From CAISKJ01 sp046351555 (lineage in GTDB: Bacteria > Myxococcota_A > Polyangia > Polyangiales > Ga0077539): a DNA stretch of 64,000 bases. The stretch spans positions 182,089 through 246,088 of the forward strand of contig JAXLYI010000015.1 in the NCBI GenBank assembly GCA_046351555.1. The letters run 5' to 3'. Positions 16,836 to 25,339 of this stretch are shown piece by piece (positions within the stretch are counted from its first letter, which is position 1; each line of letters starts with the position of its first letter). The notes under the pieces are model-generated. The model was not told the DNA's origin. It saw only the letters and a list, made by a program, of their open reading frames with translations, and searched no databases. The translations under genes were made by a program, and so were the position numbers.

Positions 16836-17702
16836 TCAGCCCTTGGGCTCCAGCTTGTCCTGCGTGCGGGTGTCGAAGTCGCCCGCGTCGTGGCGCTCGC
16901 GGAGCTGCTCGTGCGGCGGCCCGAAGGTGCGGTTGACCATGCGCCCGCGGCGGAAGGCGGGGCGCGCGGCGAGCTCGTCGGCCCACCGGACGACGTTCTT
17001 GTAGCTCGCCGCGTCGAGGAACTCCCCGGCGCTGTAGAGCTCGCCGCGCACGAGCCCGCCGTACCAGGGCCACACGGCGATGTCGGCGATGGAGAGCTCG
17101 TCGCCGCCGAGGTGGCGCGCCTCGGAGAGCCGTCGGTCGAGCACGTCGAGCTCGCGCTTCACCTCCATCGCGAAGCGGTCGATGGCGTACTCGATCTTCG
17201 TGGGGGCGTAGGCGTAGAAGTGCCCGAAGCCCCCGCCGAGGTACGGCGCGGAGCCCATCTGCCAGAAGAGCCACGAGAGGCATTCGGTCCGCGCGCGGTG
17301 CTCCTTCGGCAGGAGCTCACCGAACTTCTCCGCGAGGTAGAGCAGGATCGCGCCCGACTCGAACACGCGCGTCGGGGGGTCGGTGCCGCGGTCCATCAGC
17401 GCGGGGATCTTGGAGTTGGGGTTCACCGCGACGAAGCCGCTGCCAAACTGCTCGCCCTTCAGGATGTCGACGGGCCACGCATCGTACTCGGCGCCGGTCA
17501 CGCCGCGCGCGAGCAGCTCCTCGAGCATCACCGTGACCTTCACGCCGTTGGGCGTCGCCAGCGAGTAGAGCTGGAGCGGGTGCTTGCCCACCGGGAGCTC
17601 CTTCTCGTGCGTCGCGCCTGCGATGGGGCGGTTGATGCTGGCGAACCGGCCGCCGCTCTCTTTGTTCCAGGTCCAGACCTTGGGGGGGACGTAGTCGCTC
17701 AT
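16836..17702 (-). CDS. yghU: Glutathione S-transferase-like disulfide reductase YghU
   Basis: 288 aa. Nearly motif-for-motif with E. coli YghU: VWTWNKESGGRFASINRPIAG, THEKELPVGKHPLQLYSLATP, NPNSKIPALMDRG, FESGAILLYLAEKFG, PYLGGGFGHFYAYAP, and the ending ERHDAGDF. The family binds two glutathiones and has disulfide-bond reductase activity with organic hydroperoxide side activity. The ATG at 17702 (MSDYVPPK) was chosen because it matches the family start; an upstream extension adds an arginine-rich stretch with no family counterpart. Stands alone on the minus strand. Confidence 0.95.
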   Translation of the reverse strand: MSDYVPPKVWTWNKESGGRFASINRPIAGATHEKELPVGKHPLQLYSLATPNGVKVTVMLEELLARGVTGAEYDAWPVDILKGEQFGSGFVAVNPNSKIPALMDRGTDPPTRVFESGAILLYLAEKFGELLPKEHRARTECLSWLFWQMGSAPYLGGGFGHFYAYAPTKIEYAIDRFAMEVKRELDVLDRRLSEARHLGGDELSIADIAVWPWYGGLVRGELYSAGEFLDAASYKNVVRWADELAARPAFRRGRMVNRTFGPPHEQLRERHDAGDFDTRTQDKLEPKG

Positions 17703-17756
17703 GGCGCGGGAGCATGGGCGGCCGGCGGCCCCGCGCGTCAAGCGCAAACCCGCCCG

Positions 17757-18668
17757 CTACCGACGGAACGCGAGCGGCAACGTCGTACGCACCACGATCC
17801 CCGACGCGCGGTAGCGGGCCTCGCGGACGGCCTCCGCCACGCACGTCGCCACCGGCGCGGGCGCGCCCGTGAGCTCGGCCTCCGTCACGCGACCGTCGGG
17901 CCCCACCGTCATCCGCAGCGACGCCTCGGCGGGCGGACGTCGCGCACGTCGGAGCGCGATCGTGGCGCAGGCCCGCAGCGGCGCGAGGTCGCCGAGCCCG
18001 CGGGAGAGCTCCTCCGCGTTGAGCGAGCCGGGGCCCTCGCGGGGCGTGGCGGGCGCGGCGGGGGCCTCGGGGGCGGGCGGCGGAGGGGGCGGCGCGGCCC
18101 CGCGGCGTCGGGCGGCGCGGGCGGGGCGGGCCGGGCGCGCGGGGCGGGGCGGGGGCGAGACGATCACGGCGCCGTGGACGACGCGGTCGATCGGCGGGTT
18201 GGTGAAGGCGTAGACGCGCGAGATGTAGCGCCCGCCGGGGTCGACGTCGCGCACGCGGAGCCCCGCGAACACCTCTCGCGCGCAGGGCTCGATCGCGGCG
18301 AAATCCTCCCCGCCCGTGCGGTCGAGGTGGACGCGCGTCACGGCGCCGTCGCGGCCGAGGTCGAGCTGCACCTCGAGCCCGCCCGCGGCCGACGGGCGCC
18401 GCACGAGGAGCCGCTCGTAGCAGCGGACGAGGTCGATCTGGGCGCCGTCGAGCGCGCGCCGCGCCATCGCCGGGAGCGACGCGCCGGGGGCCGTCTCGGG
18501 CGCGTCGGGCGCGTCGGGCCGGAGCGCCGCGGGCATGATCCGAACCTCGTTGGCCTCCGGCTCGGGCGCCGGCGGCGGGACGTTGAGGATCGTCGGCCGC
18601 GGGCCGCGCCGCGAGGCGCCGCAGGCCGCGAGCGCCAGGGAAAGGGCGAGGGCGAGGGCGGGTCGCAC
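17757..18668 (-). CDS. Lipoprotein with TonB-C/AgmX-like C-terminal domain
   Basis: 303 aa from the GTG at 18668. Signal peptide PALALALSLALAAC with lipobox LAAC. Two similar modules follow: residues about 80-175 (IDLVRCYERLL, DGAVTRVHLDRTGGEDFAAIEPC) and about 220-303 (LRMTVGPDGRVTEAELTG, VATCVAEAVREARYRAS). These match the energy-transducer-type C-terminal pattern (conserved C and calculation of strand-helix-strand) common in myxobacterial AgmX/PglI-like and TonB-C proteins. A Pro/Ala/Arg-rich linker separates the modules. Possible role in envelope or motility complexes, unproven. Confidence 0.65.
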   Translation of the reverse strand: MRPALALALSLALAACGASRRGPRPTILNVPPPAPEPEANEVRIMPAALRPDAPDAPETAPGASLPAMARRALDGAQIDLVRCYERLLVRRPSAAGGLEVQLDLGRDGAVTRVHLDRTGGEDFAAIEPCAREVFAGLRVRDVDPGGRYISRVYAFTNPPIDRVVHGAVIVSPPPRPARPARPARAARRRGAAPPPPPPAPEAPAAPATPREGPGSLNAEELSRGLGDLAPLRACATIALRRARRPPAEASLRMTVGPDGRVTEAELTGAPAPVATCVAEAVREARYRASGIVVRTTLPLAFRR

Positions 18669-18765
18669 GGGCCGAGACCGTACACCATCCGGGCACCGCG
18701 AGGGCGCCGCGCGCTCGCGCGGGAGGGGTGACGGCGCGGCGAGGTTCTGTCTATCTTCCCGGCCC

Positions 18766-19554
18766 GTGCACCGCACCGCCGCCTCGCCCCTCGCGCTCAC
18801 CGCCGTCGCCGCCGCGCTCGCGTCGTGCGGCACGATCTTCCCCCGCTACCACACGCCCGCGCGCACCCCGCCGCCCGGCATGGTCGAGAGCGGCGGGCTG
18901 ATGGCGCCGCCGCCCGAGCTGCGCCAGCTCACCTTCCTCTCCGCCGACCTGCCCCCGAGCCGCACCGACCAGCGCTCCTGGGACGACGACGGCGACCCCG
19001 ACCTCTACTGCGTGCTCATCCGCAACGGCGAGGAGATCTACCGCTCGCCCGTCGCGCGCGACACCCTGCGCCCGACGTGGCGCGACGCGTCCGTGACGCT
19101 GCGCCTCGACCCGCGCGCGCGGATGCGCTTCGAGCTCCGCGACGACGACGGCGCCGTGTCCGAGCTCGTGTCGGACATCGAGTTCACCGGCGTGCCCGAC
19201 GGGGCCGCGGACGGGGGCAACGTGATGATGCAGCTCACCCGCGGCGTCACGCTCACCCTGCGCGCGGGCCCGCCGACGCCGCTCGTGGGCATGGGCGTGG
19301 AGTACGAGATCCACGAGGACTACGTGCGCGTGCTCGCCCTCGACGCGGTGTGCCCCGCGCGCGCCGCGGGCCTCCGCGTCGACGACCGCATCACCGCCAT
19401 CGACGGCCGCCCCGTCTCCGACCTCGGCGAGGTCGGCGTCCGCCAGGCCATGGACCGCACCGCCCTCCGCGACGTCTCCCTCACCGTCGAGCGCGAGGGC
19501 CGGCCGGCGACGGCCATCGACGTCCACGTCAACGCCGTCTACCTCGCGCGGTAG
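18766..19554 (+). CDS. Lipoprotein with C2-like and PDZ domains
   Basis: 262 aa from the GTG at 18766. Signal peptide with lipobox LASC. Residues about 50-155 resemble a C2 beta-sandwich (DPDLYCVLIRNGEEIYRS, LRPTWRDASVTLRLDP, RMRFELRDDDG), a fold normally binding calcium and lipid or protein. Residues about 170-260 form a PDZ-like domain (VRVLALDAVCPARAAGLRVD then DRITAIDGRPVSD). No protease domain is present. It is divergent from the preceding lipoprotein, with 97 nt between. Function unknown; probably an envelope adaptor. Confidence 0.72.
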   Translation: MHRTAASPLALTAVAAALASCGTIFPRYHTPARTPPPGMVESGGLMAPPPELRQLTFLSADLPPSRTDQRSWDDDGDPDLYCVLIRNGEEIYRSPVARDTLRPTWRDASVTLRLDPRARMRFELRDDDGAVSELVSDIEFTGVPDGAADGGNVMMQLTRGVTLTLRAGPPTPLVGMGVEYEIHEDYVRVLALDAVCPARAAGLRVDDRITAIDGRPVSDLGEVGVRQAMDRTALRDVSLTVEREGRPATAIDVHVNAVYLAR

Positions 19555-19598
19555 GCACTTTTCTCGACAAGCCGCGGGCGCTGCGCTCTGTTCGCGCC

Positions 19599-20288
19599 GT
19601 GGACCACGCCCCCCACCTCGTCCGCTCGCCCCTCCGCTTCAACTGCCCGTGTAGCGACGACCGCGCCGCCGCCCTCGTCGCGCGCCTGCGCCGCCCTGGC
19701 GCCCGCCTCGCCGACCTCGGCTGCGGCTGGGGCGAGCTCCTCCTCGACCTCGCCGAGGCCTCCGAGGGGGCCCGCGGCGTCGGCGTCGAGAGGCGCTCGC
19801 TCTACGTGTCGCGCGCGAGGCTCCGCGCGGTGGGCCGCCACCTCGAGCCGCGCGTCTCCTTCATCGAGGGCGACGCCGCGCGGTACGACGGCCCCGCGGA
19901 CGTGCTGCTCGCGGTCGGCGCCAGCGGCGCGCTCGGGGGTTACCCCCTGTTCGAAAAACTCGCGGCGCGGATGGCGCCGGGGGCGTCGATGCTCTTCGCG
20001 GAGGCGGTGTGGGAGGCGGGCGCGTCCGCGGAGCTGCGCGCGTCGATGGGCGAGCTTCCGTCAGCCGACGACGTGGCGCGCGAGGCCGAGCGGGCGGGGC
20101 TCCGGGCCGTCCACCACGCGCGCTCGACGCTGGCGGAGTGGGACGCGTTCGAGGCCGGCTGGCGGGCGCCCTTCGAGCAGTCCGACGAGCCCGCCGCGCG
20201 CGCCTACGCGGCCGAGCGGCGCGCCCGCTACGAGGAGGGCTACCGCGGGAAGATGGGCTTCGGCTGGTGGGTGTTCGCCGCCGCGTAG
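19599..20288 (+). CDS. SAM-dependent methyltransferase
   Basis: 229 aa from the GTG at 19599. Class I Rossmann methyltransferase: motif I RLADLGCGWGELLLDLAE near residue 38, post-I acidic residue GVGVERRSL, motif II-like DVLLAVGASGALGG. Pattern is nearest to small-molecule methyltransferases of the cyclopropane-synthase-like type. Substrate unknown. An N-terminal FNCPC gives two close cysteines. It is followed after 30 nt by the acyl-CoA-dehydrogenase-fold gene and may be cotranscribed. Confidence 0.78.
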   Translation: MDHAPHLVRSPLRFNCPCSDDRAAALVARLRRPGARLADLGCGWGELLLDLAEASEGARGVGVERRSLYVSRARLRAVGRHLEPRVSFIEGDAARYDGPADVLLAVGASGALGGYPLFEKLAARMAPGASMLFAEAVWEAGASAELRASMGELPSADDVAREAERAGLRAVHHARSTLAEWDAFEAGWRAPFEQSDEPAARAYAAERRARYEEGYRGKMGFGWWVFAAA

Positions 20289-20318
20289 GCCCAGCACCGC
20301 GATAGACTCGCGGCCCCG

Positions 20319-21443
20319 ATGCACCCCGACCCCTTCGAACGCGCCGCCGCCGTCATCGCCCCGCGCATCGCCCAGGCCGAGCGCGACGGCCGCCACGACG
20401 CCGACGCCGTCGCCGCCCTCGCCGCCACCGGCGTCTTCAAGACCCTCGTCCCCGCGGAGCACGGCGGCGCCGGCGGCGACCTCCTCGCCTACGTCGACGG
20501 CGTCGAGCGCGCCGCCCGCATCGACGGCTCGGCGGGCTGGCTCGCCATGATCGGCGCCACCGCCGGCCTCACCGCCGCGTACCTCTCGGAGGCCGCCGCG
20601 CAGGAGGTGTTCGGGCCCGACGACGCGTTCGCGTGCGGGGTGTTCGCGCCGTCGGGGCGGGCCACGCGCGAGGGCGACGCGGTGCGCGTCGAGGGGCGCT
20701 GGTCGTGGGCCAGCGGCTGCGAGCACGCGCGCTGGCGCATGGTGGGCGTGGTGCTCTGCGAGGGCGGGCGCCCCGTGCTCGACGCGCGGGGGGCGCCCGA
20801 GACGCGCTGCGTGATGCTCCGCGCCGACGACGCGCGGGTCGTCCCCAACTGGGACGTGCTCGGCCTGCGCGCCACCGGCAGCCACGACCTCGTCGTCGAC
20901 GGCGCGCTCGCCCCCGCCGACCGCTGCTTCTCGCTCGCCGCGCCAGCCCGCCACCCGTCGCCCGCGTACCGCGCGTCGCCCTTCGGCGTGCTCGCGCTCG
21001 GCGTCTCCGCCGCGGCGCTCGGCGTGGCCGCCGCCGCCGTCGCCCGCTTCGCCGCCCTCGCGCGCGAGAAGACCCCGTCGGGCGCCCGCCGCCCCCTCGC
21101 GCACCGCGAGCTCGCCCAGCACGCCTTCGCCCTCGCCGACGCGCGCGTCCGCGCCGCCCGCGCGTCGCTCCGCGAGGCCGCGCGCGGGGCGGGCGACGCG
21201 GGCTCCCTCGACGCCCGCGCGTCGCTGCGCCTCGCCGCCTGCCACGCTGCGCGCGAGTCCGTGGCCGCCGTCGACGCGCTCTTCCAGGCCGCGGGCGCGG
21301 GCGCGGCGCGCGCCGGGGAGCCGCTCGAGCGGATGTTCCGCGACGTCCACATGGCGGCCCAGCACGCGATGGTGGCCGACCCGGTCGCCGTCCTCGCCGG
21401 GCGCGCGGGGCTCGGCGTCGACACCGACGCGTCGATGCTGTGA
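20319..21443 (+). CDS. Acyl-CoA dehydrogenase-fold flavoprotein (HsaA/monooxygenase-like)
   Basis: 374 aa. N-terminal helical domain with LAATGVFKTLVPAEHGGAGG, the middle beta domain WASGCEHARW and VVPNWDVLGLRATGSHDLVV, and a C-terminal four-helix domain (type 2). This arrangement, with GLRATGSHD and no clear catalytic Glu of acyl-CoA dehydrogenases, matches the HsaA/DszC branch of flavin-dependent monooxygenases that use reduced flavin from a partner. No flavin reductase is adjacent. Substrate unknown. The ATG at 20319 starts the family match directly. Confidence 0.75.
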   Translation: MHPDPFERAAAVIAPRIAQAERDGRHDADAVAALAATGVFKTLVPAEHGGAGGDLLAYVDGVERAARIDGSAGWLAMIGATAGLTAAYLSEAAAQEVFGPDDAFACGVFAPSGRATREGDAVRVEGRWSWASGCEHARWRMVGVVLCEGGRPVLDARGAPETRCVMLRADDARVVPNWDVLGLRATGSHDLVVDGALAPADRCFSLAAPARHPSPAYRASPFGVLALGVSAAALGVAAAAVARFAALAREKTPSGARRPLAHRELAQHAFALADARVRAARASLREAARGAGDAGSLDARASLRLAACHAARESVAAVDALFQAAGAGAARAGEPLERMFRDVHMAAQHAMVADPVAVLAGRAGLGVDTDASML

Positions 21444-21516
21444 GCGCACCCCAGCGCCCTGCGGATGCGGCGGCGCCTTGCAACGGCGCGCCGCTGCGGA
21501 TACAACGGCGGCCGTC

Positions 21517-21588
21517 GCGCGGGTAGCTCAGTGGTAGAGCGCCTGTCTTACACACAGGTGGTCGCAGGTCCGATCCCTGTCCCGCGCA
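21517..21588 (+). tRNA. tRNA-Val (anticodon TAC)
   Basis: Full cloverleaf: acceptor GCGCGGG with CCCGCGC, D arm GCTC-AGTGGTA-GAGC, anticodon arm CCTGT-CTTACAC-ACAGG with TAC, five-base variable loop, T arm GCAGG-TCCGATC-CCTGT. The CCA end is not encoded. The T loop reads TCC where nearly all tRNAs have TTC, so position 55 is C in place of the usual pseudouridine precursor. It ends 16 nt before the next gene. Confidence 0.93.
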
Positions 21589-21604
21589 CCGCGGAGGTGC
21601 CTCG

Positions 21605-21964
21605 ATGCTGGCGCGCAACTACTGCAAGGATCTCGTGGGACGCTACGCGGCCGGCGCGGGCGTCGGGTCGCTCGTCCCGCTGCCGGGGACGTCGTTCGCC
21701 ATCACGGCCGCGGAGGTGAAGCTCGTCGCGGACATCGCCCGCGCGTACGGCGAGGCCCTCACCGACGACGAGGCCCTCAAGCTCATCGCCCTCGCCGGCG
21801 CCAAGAACGTCGGCGTCAAGGCCGTCGGCGAGGCCGCCGCGTACGTCCCCGTGGTCGGCTGGATCGCCCGCCCCGCCCTCTTCGCCGCCTCCGTGAAGGC
21901 CGTCGGCGACGCCGCCATCGGCCACTTCGAATCGCGCAACCCCAACGCCGAACTGCGCGCCTGA
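21605..21964 (+). CDS. DUF697-like small membrane-associated protein
   Basis: 119 aa. Contains VGSLVPLPGTSFAITAAEVKLVADIARAYGE (pattern: hydrophobic stretch, Pro-x-Pro-Gly, then VKLV-DIA-xYG) and a second hydrophobic stretch VGEAAAYVPVVGWIARPALF. This matches the C-terminal DUF697 module found in YcjF-type and GTPase-linked membrane proteins, here free-standing. Role unknown. The ATG at 21605 has GGAGG about 6 nt upstream, just after the tRNA. Confidence 0.7.
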   Translation: MLARNYCKDLVGRYAAGAGVGSLVPLPGTSFAITAAEVKLVADIARAYGEALTDDEALKLIALAGAKNVGVKAVGEAAAYVPVVGWIARPALFAASVKAVGDAAIGHFESRNPNAELRA

Positions 21965-22035
21965 CAGCGCCCCGCTGGCGCCCCGGTCCCCGGCGGGAAT
22001 AGGCTCCCCCCGTGTCCGGCGTTCGAGAGGCGACC

Positions 22036-24912
22036 GTGTTCGCTCGCGTGGCGTTCGCCTCCCTCGCGCTCGTGCTCGCCGCCCTGCCGGGCGTGCGCCG
22101 CGCCGCCACGCCCGCCCCGCCACGCGCAACCGCCGCCGCGCCCGCGCCGACGCGCGCCCCCGCCCCGACGCGCACCCTCGCCGGACGCGTCGAGGGCGTC
22201 GACCACGCCGCCGTCGCGGGCGCCTCGGTGCAGGCGATCCTCGTCCACGAGGGGCGCACGTGGCCGCTGGGGCGCGCGACGTCGGGCGCCGACGGCGGCT
22301 TCGCGCTCGCGGCGCTGCCCGAGGGGAGCTACTGGGTGGTCGCCACCGCGCCCGACCGCGCGCGCGCCATCGCGGTGGTCCGCGTGCACGGCGGCGACCC
22401 GGCGCCCGTCGCGCTCTCGCTGGGCGCCGGCGCGCGCATCGAGGGCGCCGTGCAAGCCCGCGCACAGGACGACCCGCACCCGCTGGCCCGCGCCGTGGTG
22501 CGCGCGTGGCGCGAGGGGGCCGCGCCCGGCGACGACCTCCCGTGGGTCGCGCGCGCCGACACGCAGGGGCGCTTCGCGCTCGACGGGCTCGCGCCGGGCT
22601 CGTACCGCGTCGAGGTCGCCGAGGCGGGCTACGAGTCGCTCCGGCGCATCGGCGTGCCCGCGCCGACCGCGTCGCTCACGCTGACGGTGCGGGCGCTCGC
22701 CGCGCTCGAGGGCGTGGTTCGAACGGCCCACGGCGACGGCGCGCGCGGCGCGACCGTGCTGCTCGCGGGCTCGGGGGTGTGGCCGCCGCGGACGGTGCCG
22801 GTGCTCGACGACGGGCGCTTCCTCGTGCAGGGCCTGCCGTCGGGCGTGTACGAGCTGCGCGCGAGCCGAGACGACGACGTCGCCGAGCCCGTCGCGCCGC
22901 TGGTGCTCGAGCCCGGCGACCACCGCGAGGTCGCGCTCTCCCTCGGCGCGGGCGCGTCGCTCGAGGCCACCGTGGTCGACGCCGAGACGCGCCGCCCGCT
23001 CCCCGGCGCGCGCGTGATCGTGGCGGAAGACGCGCTCTCCGTCGCGCCCCGCGCGCTCGTCGCCGACGCCGCAGGGCGTGTTCACGTCCCGGGGCTCCTG
23101 CGCCGACCGCACCAGGTCTCCGTGCGCGCGTCGGGCTACGCGCCCCGCACGGCCGTCGCGGTGAGCCCGCACGAGGGCCCCGCGGTGCTCGCGCTCGACC
23201 GCGCCGCCGTGGTCGAGGGCCGCGTGCTCGACGGCCGCGGCAACCCGGTGGCCAACGCGCAGGTCGAGCTCACCGTGCGCGACCAGGACGGCGCGGTGGC
23301 GTGGCTCACCGGCGCGACCGTGGCCTTCCGCGAGGCCCTCTTCGGCGCGCAGGCGCGCGGGCCGCGGCCGCTCATCCCCGCGGGCGAGCTCGGGGTGATG
23401 CCGGGGCGCGTGCCGCTGATCCCGGTGGTCCCGGTGCCCGCGGGGATCCAGGCCGACCGCGTCGCGCCGGGCTTCGTCACGGGCGCGGATGGGGCCTTCC
23501 GCGTCGAGGAGGTTCCCCCGGGCGTGGTGGTGGTGACGGCCAACCACCCGGCCTTCGTGCGCGCCGAGAGCGAGGGGCGGCTCGTCCGCGCGGGCGAGCG
23601 GGCGGAGGTGGCGGTGACGCTCCACCGCGGCGGCATGGTGGAGGGCCGCGTGGTGACCGAGCGCGGCTTCCCGATGCGCGGCGCCCAGGTGGAGGTGCGG
23701 AGCCTTCAAGACCCGCTGCCGCGCCGCGTCTTCACGCTCGGCGACGGCACCTTCCGCGTCCCGTCGGTGCGCGGCCACGTGGTGCTGGTGGCCCTCATCG
23801 GCGCACGCGTCGCGGCCCGCGCCGAGGTCGAGGTCGGCGACGACGCGACCGTCCCCGTGACCCTCACGGTGCCCGGCGCGCTCCGTCGGGTGGAGGGACG
23901 CGTGGTCGACGCGCGGGGCTTCCCCGTGGCGGCGGCGGCGGTGTCGATCACCTCGCTCGACCGCGCCGCGCTGGGCTCGGCCACCACGATCACGCACGCC
24001 GACGGCACCTTCGACACGGTGATGGGCGGCGCGCGCGCGGTTCACCTGGAGGTGCGCCACCCGGGCTTCGCGCCGCGGGCGTTGCGCGTCGAAGACCCGT
24101 CGCGCCCGATCCGCGTCGAGCTCGGCGAGGGCGGGGCGCTCGCGTTCGAACTCCGCGGCGACGGCTGCCTCGCGGGCCCTGCGCAGGTGGAGATTCGCAC
24201 TTCCTGCGGCCCCGTGCGGCTCACCGCGGGCGACGGCGAGGAGGTGCGCGCCGAGCGCCTGTGCCCGGGGCGCGCGACGCTCGTGGTGGAGGCGCCGGGC
24301 TGCGTTCGCGTCGAGCTCGGGGCCGCGGTGCCGGCGTCGGGCGCGGCGCGCGTCGGGCGCGTGGAGCTTCGCGCGGGCGGCGCGGCCGAGGGCGACGTCG
24401 TGGACGCGCGCGGCGACGCGGTGGCGGGCGCGGTGGTGGCGCCGGCGGACGCGCCCCCCGAGGGAACGACGGCGTCGGCACGCAGCGACCGGCGCGGGGC
24501 CTTCGCGCTGACGAGCCTGCCCGAGGGCGACGTCGCGGTGGTGGCGTGGCACCCGACGCTCGGGCGCTCGGCGCCGACGACGGTGCGGGTGCTGCGGGGC
24601 ACGGTGGCGCGCGGCGTGCGGGTGCGTTTCGATGGTGACCTCGCGACGGCGACGCGCGCGGTGGCGGTGCGCGCGGTGGCCTTCCGCGAGGTGTCGGGCG
24701 CGGTGGAGGTGCTCGCGGTGGGGGCGGGCACGGCGGCCGACCGCGCGGGGCTGCGGCCCGGCGACCGGGTGGTGACGATCGGCGCGGAGCCCGTGCGCGG
24801 CGCGGCGGACGCGGAGCGGCGGGTCGAGGGCGCGGCGGGCGACGACGTGGTGCTCGAGGTGGAGCGCGACGGCGTGCGGCGCACCGTTCGCTACGCGCGG
24901 GAGGTGCGGTAG
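22036..24912 (+). CDS. Exported multi-repeat protein: carboxypeptidase-regulatory-like domains plus C-terminal PDZ
   Basis: 958 aa. The GTG at 22036 was preferred over the GTG at 22012 because GAGAGG lies 6 nt ahead; it opens a signal peptide VFARVAFASLALVLAALPG. The body holds about eight tandem carboxypeptidase regulatory-like (Ig-type) repeats, each with the signature EGxVxxxxGxPVxxAxV, for example VEGRVLDGRGNPVANAQVEL and VEGRVVTERGFPMRGAQVEV and VEGRVVDARGFPVAAAAVSI. The last 80 residues are PDZ-like (VLAVGAGTAADRAGLRPGDR). It should be periplasmic or surface-exposed and act through protein or glycan binding. No catalytic domain is visible. Confidence 0.8.
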   Translation: MFARVAFASLALVLAALPGVRRAATPAPPRATAAAPAPTRAPAPTRTLAGRVEGVDHAAVAGASVQAILVHEGRTWPLGRATSGADGGFALAALPEGSYWVVATAPDRARAIAVVRVHGGDPAPVALSLGAGARIEGAVQARAQDDPHPLARAVVRAWREGAAPGDDLPWVARADTQGRFALDGLAPGSYRVEVAEAGYESLRRIGVPAPTASLTLTVRALAALEGVVRTAHGDGARGATVLLAGSGVWPPRTVPVLDDGRFLVQGLPSGVYELRASRDDDVAEPVAPLVLEPGDHREVALSLGAGASLEATVVDAETRRPLPGARVIVAEDALSVAPRALVADAAGRVHVPGLLRRPHQVSVRASGYAPRTAVAVSPHEGPAVLALDRAAVVEGRVLDGRGNPVANAQVELTVRDQDGAVAWLTGATVAFREALFGAQARGPRPLIPAGELGVMPGRVPLIPVVPVPAGIQADRVAPGFVTGADGAFRVEEVPPGVVVVTANHPAFVRAESEGRLVRAGERAEVAVTLHRGGMVEGRVVTERGFPMRGAQVEVRSLQDPLPRRVFTLGDGTFRVPSVRGHVVLVALIGARVAARAEVEVGDDATVPVTLTVPGALRRVEGRVVDARGFPVAAAAVSITSLDRAALGSATTITHADGTFDTVMGGARAVHLEVRHPGFAPRALRVEDPSRPIRVELGEGGALAFELRGDGCLAGPAQVEIRTSCGPVRLTAGDGEEVRAERLCPGRATLVVEAPGCVRVELGAAVPASGAARVGRVELRAGGAAEGDVVDARGDAVAGAVVAPADAPPEGTTASARSDRRGAFALTSLPEGDVAVVAWHPTLGRSAPTTVRVLRGTVARGVRVRFDGDLATATRAVAVRAVAFREVSGAVEVLAVGAGTAADRAGLRPGDRVVTIGAEPVRGAADAERRVEGAAGDDVVLEVERDGVRRTVRYAREVR

Positions 24913-24954
24913 GCCCACTCGCCGTTTGCCATCGGCGCGGGAATGTGAGAGTCC

Positions 24955-25287
24955 GTGCCCGAAGACTCGATGAGCGACGAACGACGGCAGAAGTTGCAGG
25001 ACCGCATCGCGTGGCTGGAGGCCTCGAAGTCCGGGCTCGATCGCAACTTCAAGCGGAGCCCGCGCTTCGTCGTCCTGATGCTGCTGGCGGCGCCGGCGTG
25101 GTACTTCGGCGGGGGGCTCGCGGCGTTCTACATCGCCTTCATGGCGGGGGTCTTCATCGGGGTGTGGGTCTACGTCGCGTGGAGCCACCTCCACGAGAAC
25201 GAGATCGAGCTGAAGTCGGTGCGCGCCGAGCTGCGCCGCCTCGACGCGGCGGCCGCGAAGGAAGCTTCGAATCGATCGGACGGTTGA
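24955..25287 (+). CDS. Small membrane protein with two TM helices and coiled-coil ends
   Basis: 110 aa. Charged N-terminal helix (RRQKLQDRIAWLEASKSGLD), hydrophobic hairpin (FVVLMLLAAPAWYFGGGLAAFYIAFMA with a short turn), and a charged C-terminal helix (NEIELKSVRAELRRLDAAAA) likely to form a coiled coil. Start may be GTG 24955 or ATG 24970. It lies 42 nt after the repeat protein and 52 nt before the aldehyde dehydrogenase. Function unknown. Confidence 0.65.
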   Translation: MPEDSMSDERRQKLQDRIAWLEASKSGLDRNFKRSPRFVVLMLLAAPAWYFGGGLAAFYIAFMAGVFIGVWVYVAWSHLHENEIELKSVRAELRRLDAAAAKEASNRSDG

Positions 25288-25339
25288 TCGCCGTAGGTGC
25301 TTCGCCCATGATGCGGGCCGCACGAAGGGAGTGCTCCCC

